Counted from the stretch's first letter, positions 17,164 through 26,400 are shown. The stretch is DNA of 64,000 nt from Streptomyces sp. NBC_00663 (GCF_036226885.1 NZ_CP109027.1:7626001-7690000), one strand, 5' to 3'. The notes: generated from the sequence alone by a model not told the origin. Numbers and translations: made by a program.

Positions 17164-17598
17164 TCAGTGAGTCCGTCCCGTCCGGGTACGGCCGCGCCGC
17201 CGTACCCAGACCAGCAGCAGGAGCAGGGCGCTGATCGCGGTCACGGCCACGACACCGCCGCGGTAGGACCACCGGTGCACGGCGATCATGCCCTGGGCCA
17301 CCAGCATGTTGACGACGACCGAGCCGGCCAGGGCGGTGAGCACCCGGGCGAGCGGCGCCAGGCCGTGCAGCGCGGCGGCGACGGCGACGGTCGGCGCCGC
17401 CAGCAGGAAGAACAGCGTGAACGGACCGCGCAGCGGCGAGTCCGAGCCGGTCAGCGCGAGGATCGCGCCGAACCCGCCGACGGCCGTCGCGGCCCCCGCG
17501 AGCAGCGGCGACAGGTCTCTCTCCGCGCCTCTCCCCGCCCCTGGTCGCGTGCCCTCGGCACGGTCCCTTGAAGATGTCCTGATACGTATGGTCTGCAT
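17164..17598 (-). CDS. Small four-helix membrane protein
   Basis: 144 residues from ATG 17598 (MQTIRIRTSSRD). A basic cytoplasmic N-terminus of about 38 residues precedes four hydrophobic segments (about 42-60, 66-84, 90-108, 116-132) and an Arg-rich tail RRRGRTRTGR. No recognisable catalytic motif. A longer frame reaches upstream but begins in the intergenic zone. It is the first gene of the pair with the CelD-like acetyltransferase and is probably a membrane partner in the polysaccharide pathway. The function is unknown. Confidence 0.7.
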   Translation of the reverse strand: MQTIRIRTSSRDRAEGTRPGAGRGAERDLSPLLAGAATAVGGFGAILALTGSDSPLRGPFTLFFLLAAPTVAVAAALHGLAPLARVLTALAGSVVVNMLVAQGMIAVHRWSYRGGVVAVTAISALLLLLVWVRRRGRTRTGRTH

Positions 17599-17714
17599 TG
17601 GCGACTTTGCCCCCCGAAGCGCCGGATGCCGGGCTTCAATGTGACTCAGCCCTGTGGCGGCCGTCAAGAGCCGGAGGGCCCTGTGCGGGGGATGGTACGG
17701 ACAAGCGGACAAGT

Positions 17715-17747
17715 GTTCCCCGGAGGCGGAAGTCGCCTCCGGGGAAC
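17715..17747. terminator. Terminator downstream of the subtilisin gene
   Basis: Perfect 14-bp stem GTTCCCCGGAGGCG (17715-17728) and its complement (17734-17747) with loop GAAGT. It lies 17 bases past the protease stop on the minus strand. Confidence 0.85.
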
Positions 17748-17764
17748 GGCCGTTCAGGTGCGTG

Positions 17765-18976
17765 CTACGGGACGAGCTTCAGGAGCTTGTTGGGCGAGCC
17801 GGTGCCCGCGCTGGTGACCACGCCGGAGGTGGCGCCGTTCACCAGGGCCGAGGCGACCGTGGCGGGAGTGGCCGAGGTGTGGCCCGCGAGGTAGACCGCC
17901 GCGGCGCCCGCGACATGCGGGGTGGCCATCGAGGTGCCGGAGAGCGTGGCGGTGGCGGTGTCGCTGGTGTTGTAGCCCGCGATGATCGACGAGCCGGGCG
18001 CGAAGATGTCCAGCGTGGAGCCGTAGTTCGAGTAGCTGGCCCTGGCGTCCGTGCTGGTGGTGGCGCCGACCGTGATCGCGGTGGCGACGCGGGCCGGGGA
18101 GTACGAGGAGGCGTTGGCGGAGCTGTTGCCCGCCGCGACCGCGTAGGTCACGCCGCTCGCGATGGAGTTGGCGACCGCCGTGTCCAGCGAGGTGGAGGCG
18201 GAGCCGCCGAGCGACATGTTGGCGACGGCCGGGGTGGTGTGGTTGTTGGTCACCCAGTTGATGCCCGCGATCACACCGGCCGTGGTGCCCGAGCCGCTGT
18301 TGTCGAGCACCCGCACCGCCACGATGTTCGCCTTCTTGGCGACGCCGTAGGTGCTGCCCGCGATCGTGGTGGCCACATGGGTGCCGTGCCCGTTGCCGTC
18401 GGAGGCGGTGGTGTCGCCGTCGACCGCGTCGTAGCCGTAGGACGCACGGCCGCTGATCTGGGTGTGGGTGATGCGGACGCCGGTGTCGATGACGTAGACC
18501 GTCACGCCGCTGCCCGCGGTGTCCGGGTAGGTGTACGTGCCGGAAAGCGGAAGCGCGGCCTGGTCGATGCGGTCGAGGCCCCAGGGGGCGCTGGACTGCG
18601 TGGTGTCGGCGAGCTTGACGACCTGGTTCTGCTCGACGTGGGCCACGGCCGGGTCGGCCGCGAGTCTCTTCGCCTCGGTCGCGGAGAGGGTGGCCGAGTA
18701 GCCGTTGAGCACGGTGCCGAACGTCTTCTTGACCGTGCCGCCGTACTCCTTGACCAGGCTCTTGCCGGCGCTCGACGACGCCTTCAGGCCCGCGGAGCCG
18801 GACTTGAGCGTCACGATGTAACTGTCCTTGATCGCCGTGGGGGAGTCGGCGGCAAGGACCGTGCCCTCGGCCGGAGCGGCCTGCGCGGGAAGGGTGGTGA
18901 GCCCACCGACGAGGGCGGCGGTCGCCAGGCTGGTTATCGCGGCGAACCGGAGTTTCTTGCTACGCAGTTGTGCCAT
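17765..18976 (-). CDS. Secreted subtilisin-like serine protease (S8) with I9 propeptide
   Basis: 403 residues. The signal peptide runs to about Ala33 (LPAQA). An inhibitor-I9 propeptide covers about 45-123 (DSYIVTLKSGSAG to VEQNQVVKL). The S8 domain has the triad Asp164 (YVIDTGV), His200 (GHGTHV) and Ser349 (SGTSMATPH), and the oxyanion Asn284 (AAGNSS). It is exported as a zymogen and self-cleaves its propeptide. No C-terminal accessory domain. The start at ATG 18976 is supported by GAGGAG upstream; the longer frame would precede the signal peptide with 27 odd residues. Alone on its strand and divergent from the SGNH esterase. Confidence 0.93.
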   Translation of the reverse strand: MAQLRSKKLRFAAITSLATAALVGGLTTLPAQAAPAEGTVLAADSPTAIKDSYIVTLKSGSAGLKASSSAGKSLVKEYGGTVKKTFGTVLNGYSATLSATEAKRLAADPAVAHVEQNQVVKLADTTQSSAPWGLDRIDQAALPLSGTYTYPDTAGSGVTVYVIDTGVRITHTQISGRASYGYDAVDGDTTASDGNGHGTHVATTIAGSTYGVAKKANIVAVRVLDNSGSGTTAGVIAGINWVTNNHTTPAVANMSLGGSASTSLDTAVANSIASGVTYAVAAGNSSANASSYSPARVATAITVGATTSTDARASYSNYGSTLDIFAPGSSIIAGYNTSDTATATLSGTSMATPHVAGAAAVYLAGHTSATPATVASALVNGATSGVVTSAGTGSPNKLLKLVP

Positions 18977-19292
18977 TACGAGGGAGTCCTCCTCATAGGC
19001 GACGCGCACCGGGGTCGGGCGCGCGTCAGTGGGGGGTGCGCGCGTGATCGCGCACACGACCCGGAACGTCGCGTTCCCGTCCTGGGCTGAGTAAAGAGTG
19101 GGTCATCTACGGGGGTTGCGGAAGGGAGTTGAAAGGGCGTCAACAAACCTGTCATGCGCACGTAATCAAACACACTGCGAACACACAGGGTCGCGGTGTG
19201 TAAGAACGGAAAAGTCTTGGCATGGACACTTCCCGTCAACACGCGTAGTTGCTACGACGGTTGTGGCAGAGATCCTGCTAAAGGGAGGTTCC
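18977..19292. other. Divergent promoter region of two secreted hydrolases
   Basis: No gene seen. On the plus side TTGGCATGGACACTTCCC (near 19216) and the AAGGGAGG ribosome site before 19293 belong to the esterase gene. On the minus side a TTGACG lies near 19137-19142, but no well-spaced -10 is evident. The central part (19130-19220) is the most A/T-rich stretch here. Both genes encode exported enzymes and may share a stationary-phase control. Confidence 0.35.
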
Positions 19293-20087
19293 ATGAGACG
19301 TTCCCGACTTGCCGCATACGTCACCTCGCTCCTCCTCGCCACCGGCGCCGCGCTCTTCGGAGCGACCCCGGCCCAGGCGGCGACCGGCCCCTACGTGGCC
19401 CTCGGCGACTCCTATTCGTCCGGGGTCGGAGCCGGCAGCTACATCTCCTCCAGCGGCGACTGCAAACAGAGCACGAAGGCCTATCCCTACCTCTGGGCCG
19501 CCGCCAACTCACCCTCGTCGTTCAGCTTCAAGGCCTGCTCGGGCGCCCGAACGGGTGATGTTCTGGCGAACCAGCTCGGCACCCTGAGCACCAGCACCGC
19601 CCTCGTCACCATCAGCATCGGCGGCAACGACGCCGGCTTCTCCGACGTCATGACCACCTGCGTCCTCCAGTCCGACAGCGCCTGCCTGTCCCGCATCAAC
19701 ACCGCCAAGGCATACGTCGACTCGACGCTGCCCGGCCAGCTCGACACCGTCTACTCGGCGATCAGCGGCAAGGCCCCCAACGCCCATGTGGTCGTCCTCG
19801 GCTACCCGCGCTTCTACAAGCTCGGCACCACCTGCGTGGGCCTCTCCGAGACCAAGCGGTCGGCGATCAACGGCGCCGCGGACTACCTCGACGCCGCCGT
19901 CGCCAAGCGCGCCGCCAACCACGGCTTCAGCTGGGGCGACGTCCGCGGCACCTTCACCAACCACGAGATCTGCTCCGGCAGTTCGTGGCTGAACAGCCTG
20001 AACTGGCTCAACATCGGCGAGTCGTACCACCCCACCGCGGCCGGCCACTCCGGCGGCTATCTGCCCGTCCTGAACAGCGCGGCCTGA
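19293..20087 (+). CDS. Secreted SGNH/GDSL hydrolase (lipase/esterase)
   Basis: 264 residues, signal peptide to about Ala29 (TPAQA). Block I is ALGDSYSSGVGAG with the nucleophile Ser; block III is ISIGGNDAGF with Gly and Asn. The C-terminal block V is SYHPTAAGHSGGY with the catalytic His. This arrangement matches the two-residue-triad Streptomyces lipase family (SCO1725 and S. rimosus GDSL lipase type), acting on acyl esters outside the cell. Conserved cysteines (DCKQ/FKACSG, CVLQSDSACLS, CVG/EIC) suggest three disulfides. ATG 19293 has AAGGGAGG four bases upstream. The stop lies four bases from that of the convergent kinase. Confidence 0.92.
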   Translation: MRRSRLAAYVTSLLLATGAALFGATPAQAATGPYVALGDSYSSGVGAGSYISSSGDCKQSTKAYPYLWAAANSPSSFSFKACSGARTGDVLANQLGTLSTSTALVTISIGGNDAGFSDVMTTCVLQSDSACLSRINTAKAYVDSTLPGQLDTVYSAISGKAPNAHVVVLGYPRFYKLGTTCVGLSETKRSAINGAADYLDAAVAKRAANHGFSWGDVRGTFTNHEICSGSSWLNSLNWLNIGESYHPTAAGHSGGYLPVLNSAA

Positions 20088-20091
20088 GTCC

Positions 20092-21666
20092 CTACTCGGT
20101 AGGAGAGGGGGAGGCCCCGTCCGTCGGGGTCTCCGTCTCGCAGGTCACCGAGAACGGCACCGAGTTCGACGTGGTCTTCGCCGGGTCGCGGACCTCGACG
20201 CTGATCTCGTTCTGATACGTCCCGCTGTCGTCGTACGTCGTGACGAACGCCGTGTCCTGCTTGGACTTCCCGCCCCCTTCCGGGAACGTCAGCGTCTTCC
20301 ACCCCTGGTCCATGACCTTCCCGTCCTTGGACTTCCAGCGGTACGTCACCTGCGCCGGCAGCCGGCCCACCGTGATCGTCGCCGTGAAGGAGGGCGCCTC
20401 GGCGCGCGCCGGCGGGCAGCTCCCCGCGTACTCGGTGTTGGCGCCGGTCAGCACGGCCTGGACGGTCTGCGGCGGGGGCGCGCTGGTGGTGGGCGTGGTC
20501 GGACCGGACGAGGAGGGCGGCGGCGCCTCGGTGTTCTGGTCGGGCTCGCTCGGCGTGGTCTCGCTCCGGCTGGTGCTGCTGCCGGTGTTGGCGTCACCCC
20601 CGCCGTCGTCCCGGTTGAGCAGCGCGTACGTCAGCCCCGCGATGGCCAGCGCCAGGGCGGCGAGGCCGGCGATCAACACGACCGCGGCACGGCGGTTGCG
20701 GTCGGGAGGCTGGGGCTGCGGCGCTGTGGGACCGGTGGGACCGGTGGGGATCGGCGTGGTCGGCGGCTCCTCGCGGTACCCGGCGGTCGTCGGTGTATAC
20801 GGAAAGGGAGCGGGCGGGAACTCATCCGTACGCAGGGTGCCGCCCGCCCCGACGATCCGCAGATCCTGCTCGGCACGGTCGGCGGACAGCCGCTCGGCCG
20901 GGTCCTTGCGCAACAGCCCCTCGATGACGGGGGCGAGGGGGCCGGCCCGGTGCGGCGGCGGCAACTCGTCGTCGACGATCGCGCGCAGGGTGTTCAGCGG
21001 GGTGCTCTGACGGAACGGCGAGTTGCCCTCGACCGCCGCGTACAGCAGCACGCCCAGCGACCACAGGTCCGACTCCGGACCGGGTGTACGCCCCAACGCC
21101 CGCTCCGGGGCCAGGAATTCGGGCGAGCCGATCACCTCGCCGGTCATCGTCAGCGCGGAGCTGCCCTCGACCATGGCGATGCCGAAGTCGGTGAGCACCA
21201 CCCGGCCGTCGTTCGACAGCAGCACGTTGGCCGGCTTCACGTCCCGGTGCAGCACCCCCGCCTCGTGCGCGGCCCGCAGCGCGGCGAGCACCTCGGCACC
21301 GATGTGCGCCGCCCGCTGCGGCGAGACCGGGCCCTCCGCGTCCAGGACATCGGCGAGCGACACGCCCCGGACCAGTTCCATGACGATCCAGGGACGGCCG
21401 TCCTGCGTGGCCACGTCGTACACCGTCACCACGTTGCGGTTGGCGACCCGGGCCGCAGCCCACGCCTCCCGCTCAAGGCGGGCGTACATCCGCTCCACCT
21501 CGGACCCGGCCAGTCCGGCGGGCGCCCGCACCTCCTTGACGGCGACCTCGCGGTGCAGCACCTCGTCGCGGGCGCGCCACACGGTTCCCATGCCGCCCTC
21601 GCCGAGCGGGGACAGGAGGCGGTAGCGGCCGGCGATCAGACGTTCACTGCCCGGTTCTTCGGACAC
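20092..21666 (-). CDS. Receptor-type serine/threonine protein kinase (PknB-like)
   Basis: 524 residues. The cytoplasmic kinase domain (about 12-270) shows the P-loop LGEGGMGTVW, the Lys of VAVKEV, the HRDVKPANVLL catalytic loop, DFG and APE (EFLAPERA). A Pro-rich juxtamembrane region precedes one membrane helix (AAVVLIAGLAALALAIAGL). A Ser/Thr/Pro-rich stalk leads to a beta-rich extracellular domain (about 405-510) containing one pair of cysteines (GSCPPA and VTCET). There are no PASTA repeats, so the signal sensed differs from that of PknB. GTG at 21666 is chosen because GAAGAGGGGG precedes it; ATG at 21720 is an alternative. No cognate phosphatase lies nearby. Confidence 0.9.
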   Translation of the reverse strand: MSEEPGSERLIAGRYRLLSPLGEGGMGTVWRARDEVLHREVAVKEVRAPAGLAGSEVERMYARLEREAWAAARVANRNVVTVYDVATQDGRPWIVMELVRGVSLADVLDAEGPVSPQRAAHIGAEVLAALRAAHEAGVLHRDVKPANVLLSNDGRVVLTDFGIAMVEGSSALTMTGEVIGSPEFLAPERALGRTPGPESDLWSLGVLLYAAVEGNSPFRQSTPLNTLRAIVDDELPPPHRAGPLAPVIEGLLRKDPAERLSADRAEQDLRIVGAGGTLRTDEFPPAPFPYTPTTAGYREEPPTTPIPTGPTGPTAPQPQPPDRNRRAAVVLIAGLAALALAIAGLTYALLNRDDGGGDANTGSSTSRSETTPSEPDQNTEAPPPSSSGPTTPTTSAPPPQTVQAVLTGANTEYAGSCPPARAEAPSFTATITVGRLPAQVTYRWKSKDGKVMDQGWKTLTFPEGGGKSKQDTAFVTTYDDSGTYQNEISVEVRDPAKTTSNSVPFSVTCETETPTDGASPSPTE

Positions 21667-21750
21667 GGGCGCCCCCTCTTCGCAGCATGCGCGGCCCTCG
21701 CCGCGTTCGCGACTCCGCATGACTTCGCGTGATTTCTCCCCAAAAGTAGC

Positions 21751-23298
21751 TCAGCCCAGCGCGGATGCCGCCCCCTTGAGCACCAATCCAGCCCCGAGCG
21801 CCACGACGAGCAACGCCGACATCAGCGGTGCGTGCCGGCGCACGAGGGCCGTGATCGGATGCGTGGTCCAGCGGGGGCGCCGGTCCAGCAGCCGATTCAT
21901 CCCGGTACCCAGCCTGACGACGGCGAACCCCGCCGCGGTGAGCGTGAGGGCGAGCCCGACGCCGTACGCCACGACGAGCAGGAACCCGAACCACGCCTGC
22001 CCGAGCGCCATCGCGCCCACGAGCACGACGACCGCGGAGGGGCTGGGGACGAGCCCGCCCGCGAAGCCGAGGAGGATCGTGCCGCGGAGGGTGGGGGCGG
22101 TGGAGTGGGTGTGGGTGAAGCCGCCGTGCGTGTGTGCATGCGTGTGAGAGTGACCGTGGTCATGGTCATGGTCATGGGAGTGGCCGTGCTGCTGCGTGTG
22201 GGCGCCCACCAGCGCCAACTCGCGCTTGGGGGCCGTGGCGGGCACGTGCGCGTGCCCATGTCCGCGCTGGTGCCAGGCCCGCCGTACAAGGGTCACTCCC
22301 GCCCCCGTCACCAGTACGCCGCTCGCGACGCCCAGCCAGGTGATCACGGAGGGCGCCGCCCCTGAACCGGCCGTGACGAGCAGGCCCAGGGCGACCACGC
22401 CGAGGGTGTGGGTGACCGTGACCGACGCGGCCAGGGGCATGACGTCCTTGAGACGGGCCTTGCCGCCGCGGGCGGTCGCCACCGCGGCCATCAGGGTCTT
22501 GCCGTGGCCCGGGGCGAGCGCGTGGAGGGCGCCGAGGGCCACGGCGATGAGGAGGGCGAGGGCGGCGAAGCCCACGGTGAGGTCGTGGCGGGCGACCAGG
22601 GAGTCCAGCGCCCGCGTCCAGCGGTCGGCGCCGCGGGGCAGCACGGAGGCGGCCGGGGCGGCGTCGCGGTCCTCGGTGAGGGCGGGGCCGCCGGGCCGGA
22701 CGCGCAGGGACGCGGTGGTGGTGTCGGCGGGGGAGGAGAGCAACTGCCCGGGGTAGGTGGTCAGTTCGTGGGAGACCGAGGTCTTCGGTACGTCCGATGC
22801 CGTCAGCGTCGTCCGGTCGGCGCGCGCGGTGATCTCCCGCCAGCCGGGGCCGGAGTCCGCACCCGCGCTGCGGAAGCCCAGGGACACGGTCGCGGCCTCG
22901 GGGAGCGGCGCCGTCAGCTCGCACTCCACGCGCAGGGTGTCGAGCCCGGCCTGACCGGGCCGTACCGCCGCCTTGCCGCTCTTGACGCTCAGGGTCGCCG
23001 CGGTGCCGTCGACCGTGACCTCGCTGCCCTGCGCCGCCTTCTCACAGCGCTGCCGGGCCCATTCGCCCATGCCCAGCTTCTCGATGTCCGGCTCGGCCTG
23101 GGTCGCCGGGATCTCGGCGAGGTCCTCGACATGGTCGACGCGGAGCTGCCCGGGGGCGGCGACGAGTCCGTCGTAGCGGTTGACGGTGAAGTTGCCGAGG
23201 GGGTGCGCGCTCGCACCGCCCGAGGGGACGAGCACGAGCGCGCACACGGCCGTCAGGACGGCCGCGCCGGAGGCGAACAGGCGACGACGGGACTTCAC
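21751..23298 (-). CDS. NicO/HupE-like metal transporter with His-rich loop
   Basis: 515 residues. A signal-like N-terminus ends near SASAHPLGNFTVNRYDGL, a sequence typical of exported His-first proteins. An extracytoplasmic domain (about 32-235) precedes six or more membrane helices of the nickel/cobalt NicO family (HALAPGHGKTLMAA and GGLVPSPSAVVVLVGA, the conserved HxxxxGH and PSP motifs). The loop between helices holds about 14 histidines in HGHSHDHDHDHGHSHTHAH, a metal-binding buffer. It probably moves Ni, Co or another divalent ion; direction is uncertain. It overlaps the TPR gene by four bases (ATGA). Confidence 0.85.
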   Translation of the reverse strand: MKSRRRLFASGAAVLTAVCALVLVPSGGASAHPLGNFTVNRYDGLVAAPGQLRVDHVEDLAEIPATQAEPDIEKLGMGEWARQRCEKAAQGSEVTVDGTAATLSVKSGKAAVRPGQAGLDTLRVECELTAPLPEAATVSLGFRSAGADSGPGWREITARADRTTLTASDVPKTSVSHELTTYPGQLLSSPADTTTASLRVRPGGPALTEDRDAAPAASVLPRGADRWTRALDSLVARHDLTVGFAALALLIAVALGALHALAPGHGKTLMAAVATARGGKARLKDVMPLAASVTVTHTLGVVALGLLVTAGSGAAPSVITWLGVASGVLVTGAGVTLVRRAWHQRGHGHAHVPATAPKRELALVGAHTQQHGHSHDHDHDHGHSHTHAHTHGGFTHTHSTAPTLRGTILLGFAGGLVPSPSAVVVLVGAMALGQAWFGFLLVVAYGVGLALTLTAAGFAVVRLGTGMNRLLDRRPRWTTHPITALVRRHAPLMSALLVVALGAGLVLKGAASALG

Positions 23299-24668
23299 TT
23301 GGCCGCCTCCAGTGCCTTCAGTGCCTTACGGGCCTCGGCGGCGCCCAGGGGCGAGAAGCCGGGGTTCAGTCTCAGGGCGGCCTTGAGGTGGGTGCGGGCA
23401 TCTTCGGCGTGGCCCGTGGCGCGTTCGATCATGCCGCGGTGGTAGAGGAACGCGGCGTTGCGGTAGCCGGTGGCGGTGGCCTCGCGGGCGTAGGGGAGGG
23501 CTTCGGAGTCCTTGCCGTTGGCGTGCAGTGCCCAGGCGAGGGCGTCGGCGGTGTGCACGGTGTGGCGGCGGGCCCACTCGGCGCGGGCCGCGCGCAGCGC
23601 CGCGGTCTTGTCGCCGTGGTCGGCGGCGGCGAGGGCGGTGTCGAGGTCGGCGTTGACGCCGTTGGCGCGGGCGAGGGCGGTCCAGGCGTCGACGAGGGCG
23701 TACTGATCGTCGGCTTTCGCCCGCTCGCCTTCCTGCTCGTACAGCTCGCCCAGCTCGACGAGCGGTCCCGGCAGCGGATAGCGGGCGACGACGTCCTCCA
23801 TGTTCTTGACCGCGGTGGCCCGGTCGCCGCTCGCGGCCTGGGCGCGGGCCCGGCCTTCGAGGGCGGGGATGTAGTCCTCGTCGGCGGCGAGCGCGCGGGC
23901 GTAGTAGGTGAGCGCCGACTCGTAGTCGCCCTGATTCCAGGCGAGTTGACCGAGCTGGGCGGCGACGTACGCCACGTCGCCGGGGGTGGTCGCGGAGCCG
24001 AGGGCCTGCTTCAGCACCCGCTCGGCGGCCGTGACGTCACCGCGCAGCTCCCGTACGTACGCGTACCGCGTGAAGACGGGGACGCCGGGCTTGCGGGCGT
24101 CGGCCGTGTCGGCGGCCTTCGCGGCGTCGGCGTAGCGGCCGAGCTCCACGAGGGCGTCGACGCGGGAGGACAGGGCGCGCTCGTTGTAGGGGTTCTGCCG
24201 CAGCACCTGGTCGGCGTACTTCAGGGCGTCGGCGAAGTCGTGCCGGGCCGCGGCGAGGGCGGCGCGCCCGGCGAGGGCCTGTTCGTTGTCCGGCTTCAGC
24301 TTCAGCGACCGGTCCAGGGCCTTGTCGGCCTGCGGATAGCGGGAGGGGTCGCCCTTGGTGCGGGCCTGCTCGACGTAGGCGAGTCCGAGGGTGGCCCAGC
24401 CGCCGAAGTCCTTCGGCTGGGACCGGAGATGGTCCTGGAGAGAGGCGATGCTCGTGTCGAGATCACCGTTGGACAGCAGCGCCGGCGACATGGCGCTCGG
24501 CGCGGCGGCGACGGCCGTACCGCCGCCGTCCCGCAGGGCGCCGAAGGCGATGGACCCGGCGGTCAGTGCGATGGCCAACAGTACGGCGGAGCCGCCGAGT
24601 TGAACGGCCCGCCCCCACCGCCCCTCGGGCGGCCTCTCCGGCGAGTCGTCGTGCGTTTGCGAGGCCAT
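23295..24668 (-). CDS. Membrane-anchored tetratricopeptide repeat protein
   Basis: 457 residues. One N-terminal membrane helix (about 22-46) is followed by around nine TPR units, recognisable by the repeating W/G/Y/A/P spacing (WATLGLAYVEQ, ALSSRVDALVELGRYADA, QLAWNQGDYESALTYYARAL, AFLYHRGMIERATGHAEDA). TPR arrays are scaffolds for protein contacts. Here the array lies outside the membrane if the helix is an uncleaved signal. It is cotranscribed with the NicO transporter (ATGA overlap) and sits next to the DUF4331 gene on the same strand, so its partners may be those proteins. Confidence 0.87.
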   Translation of the reverse strand: MASQTHDDSPERPPEGRWGRAVQLGGSAVLLAIALTAGSIAFGALRDGGGTAVAAAPSAMSPALLSNGDLDTSIASLQDHLRSQPKDFGGWATLGLAYVEQARTKGDPSRYPQADKALDRSLKLKPDNEQALAGRAALAAARHDFADALKYADQVLRQNPYNERALSSRVDALVELGRYADAAKAADTADARKPGVPVFTRYAYVRELRGDVTAAERVLKQALGSATTPGDVAYVAAQLGQLAWNQGDYESALTYYARALAADEDYIPALEGRARAQAASGDRATAVKNMEDVVARYPLPGPLVELGELYEQEGERAKADDQYALVDAWTALARANGVNADLDTALAAADHGDKTAALRAARAEWARRHTVHTADALAWALHANGKDSEALPYAREATATGYRNAAFLYHRGMIERATGHAEDARTHLKAALRLNPGFSPLGAAEARKALKALEAAK

Positions 24669-24760
24669 GCCCTCTCCTAGTCGGTCGAACAGTGCGGCGC
24701 GGCCCGCGCCGTGGGGGATGAGTACGCGCGGGCCGCGCCAGTTGAGGGGACGTCAGCTGC

Positions 24761-24815
24761 AAGGGCCTTTAGGGGCGCGGGGAACCGCGCGCTCAGCCAC
24801 AGCGCACCCGCAGCC
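24761..24815 (-). repeat. Dispersed intergenic repeat, copy D
   Basis: On the minus strand: CTGCGGGTGCGCTGTGGCTG, then the GCGCGCGGTTCCCCGCGCCC core and a CTAAAGGCCCTTG end. Same family as copies near 31109, 49923, 54835 and 63568. It lies in the gap between the DUF4331 stop and the TPR start. Confidence 0.6.
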
Positions 24816-24826
24816 GAAGAACCGAC

Positions 24827-26362
24827 CTAGTACGGCCGAGTCCTCATCCGCCGCCACCACATGAGACCGGCGCCAACAAGCGCGATCCCAGCCGCACCGG
24901 CACCGGCAGACGCGGCGATCAGCGTGGTGTCGTCCATACCGCCGGACGCACCCGCGGGCTGCAAGGCATCACCGAGCTGGTTACGAACGTCGTTGCCACC
25001 GCTCGTGCCCTTGGCCAGCGCACCCCGCGAACCCGCCGTCGGGTTGGCCAGGTACGGGAAGGACTTGCCGAACTTCTTGTCGTTCTTGTCGACCGCGTCG
25101 CCCAAGTCGTTCTTGGAACCGACCAGTTCACCCTCGACGACCTGGAGCGCGGAGTCGAGCACATCGTCGGAGAGCCGGCGCCCGTTCGGGAAGCCCGCGT
25201 TGTCGCCGTCGAGAACCCCGAGCCGCTTGGGATCATGCGTCGGCTTGATGGACGTGTTGAGGCGCAGCTCCTCCGCGGGGCGTACGTGCGGCGGCTGGTT
25301 GAGCCCCTCGACGCCCTTCAGGAAGACGTCGACGAGGTCGTTGCGAGGCTCGGCGGGCGCCTTGATCTTATAGATCGCCTCGATGAGCTTCGGCAGCTCC
25401 GGGTTGGTCACGTTGTCCAGGAAGTCGGCGTCGTTCCAGGGCGCGGACGCGTTGAACTTGTCCTTGTCCTCGATGGGGTTGACGACCTCGTTCACCAGCG
25501 GGTTGCCGAGGCGGGAGACCTGCGAGTAGTAGCCCTGGGCGTTCTTGCGCTGGGTCGTCGACCAGATGCCGACGATCGGCTGCTCCGCGGACTCCGTGAT
25601 CATGTCGGTGGGTACCTGGAGGGCTATGGAGTTGACGTTGTAGCCCTTGAGGGTGTCCCGGCCGACCTCGGACAGGTTCCCGCCGTACAGCAGGTCGAAG
25701 ACGCGCAGGTCCAGGAAGAACGGGTCGTCGGCCTGGCCGGCGAACGTCGTGGCGCCGCTGGACAGTTCGTGGATCGCCTCCTTGCGCAGCTTGCCGTAGT
25801 CCGGCATCGACGCCTTGCCGACGTTCGACGGGGCGACGGGCACGTCGTCGGCGAGCTTCGTCTTGGAGACGACCTTCTGGTCGTGCAGCTTGAACAGCTC
25901 CAGGTCGTACGACTGCGTGACGTTCAGGTCGGGGTCGTCGAGGCTCTCGACGGCACCCGTGTTGTAGAGGAACGTCTTCTTGTTCTTCGTATGGGTCTTG
26001 AAGGTGTAGCGGAAGAGGAGTTCGCCCTGCGCGTCACCGTTGTTGTCGACGTGGATGTCGTACTGGGCGTCCTCGGCGAACGTGTAGAAGTTCGGGCCGC
26101 CCGCCGGGTCCTCGAAGGGGATCCAGTTGGCGATGATCGTCGTCGTGTCCGGCTTGTCCGGGCTGACGAAGGCGTACACGTCCGTGTTGTCGTACTGCGG
26201 GTCGCCCGAGATCAGCGGGGCCTCCCGGTGACTGGAGGCGGAGGCCGCCCCCGGTTCCAGCGTGGCCACGCCGGCGGCTGCGAGCCCCCCGGCGGCCAGC
26301 GCACCACATACGAGGGTCACAAGGCTCCTGCGCCCCGCACCGCTCCTGGAGATAGGTGTCAT
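24827..26362 (-). CDS. DUF4331 surface protein with C-terminal membrane anchor
   Basis: 511 residues. The signal peptide (about 1-42) ends at the family hallmark ASSHREAPLISGDP. The body carries NTDVYAFVSPDKPDTTTIIANW, PNFYTFAEDAQYDIHVDNNGD and the C-terminal NGRRLSDDVLDSALQVVEG that define DUF4331. A final hydrophobic helix and the basic tail MWWRRMRTRPY (about 485-511) leave it membrane-anchored on the outside. The activity is unknown. The start at 26362 follows GAGGACGGA; a longer frame to 26983 overlaps the sigma gene antisense and is not credible. It diverges from the sigma factor gene, and the cluster TPR-NicO is downstream. Confidence 0.9.
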   Translation of the reverse strand: MTPISRSGAGRRSLVTLVCGALAAGGLAAAGVATLEPGAASASSHREAPLISGDPQYDNTDVYAFVSPDKPDTTTIIANWIPFEDPAGGPNFYTFAEDAQYDIHVDNNGDAQGELLFRYTFKTHTKNKKTFLYNTGAVESLDDPDLNVTQSYDLELFKLHDQKVVSKTKLADDVPVAPSNVGKASMPDYGKLRKEAIHELSSGATTFAGQADDPFFLDLRVFDLLYGGNLSEVGRDTLKGYNVNSIALQVPTDMITESAEQPIVGIWSTTQRKNAQGYYSQVSRLGNPLVNEVVNPIEDKDKFNASAPWNDADFLDNVTNPELPKLIEAIYKIKAPAEPRNDLVDVFLKGVEGLNQPPHVRPAEELRLNTSIKPTHDPKRLGVLDGDNAGFPNGRRLSDDVLDSALQVVEGELVGSKNDLGDAVDKNDKKFGKSFPYLANPTAGSRGALAKGTSGGNDVRNQLGDALQPAGASGGMDDTTLIAASAGAGAAGIALVGAGLMWWRRMRTRPY

Positions 26363-26400
26363 GCCGTCCGTCCTCAGTCCAACTTCCCTGACGCTGGGGG

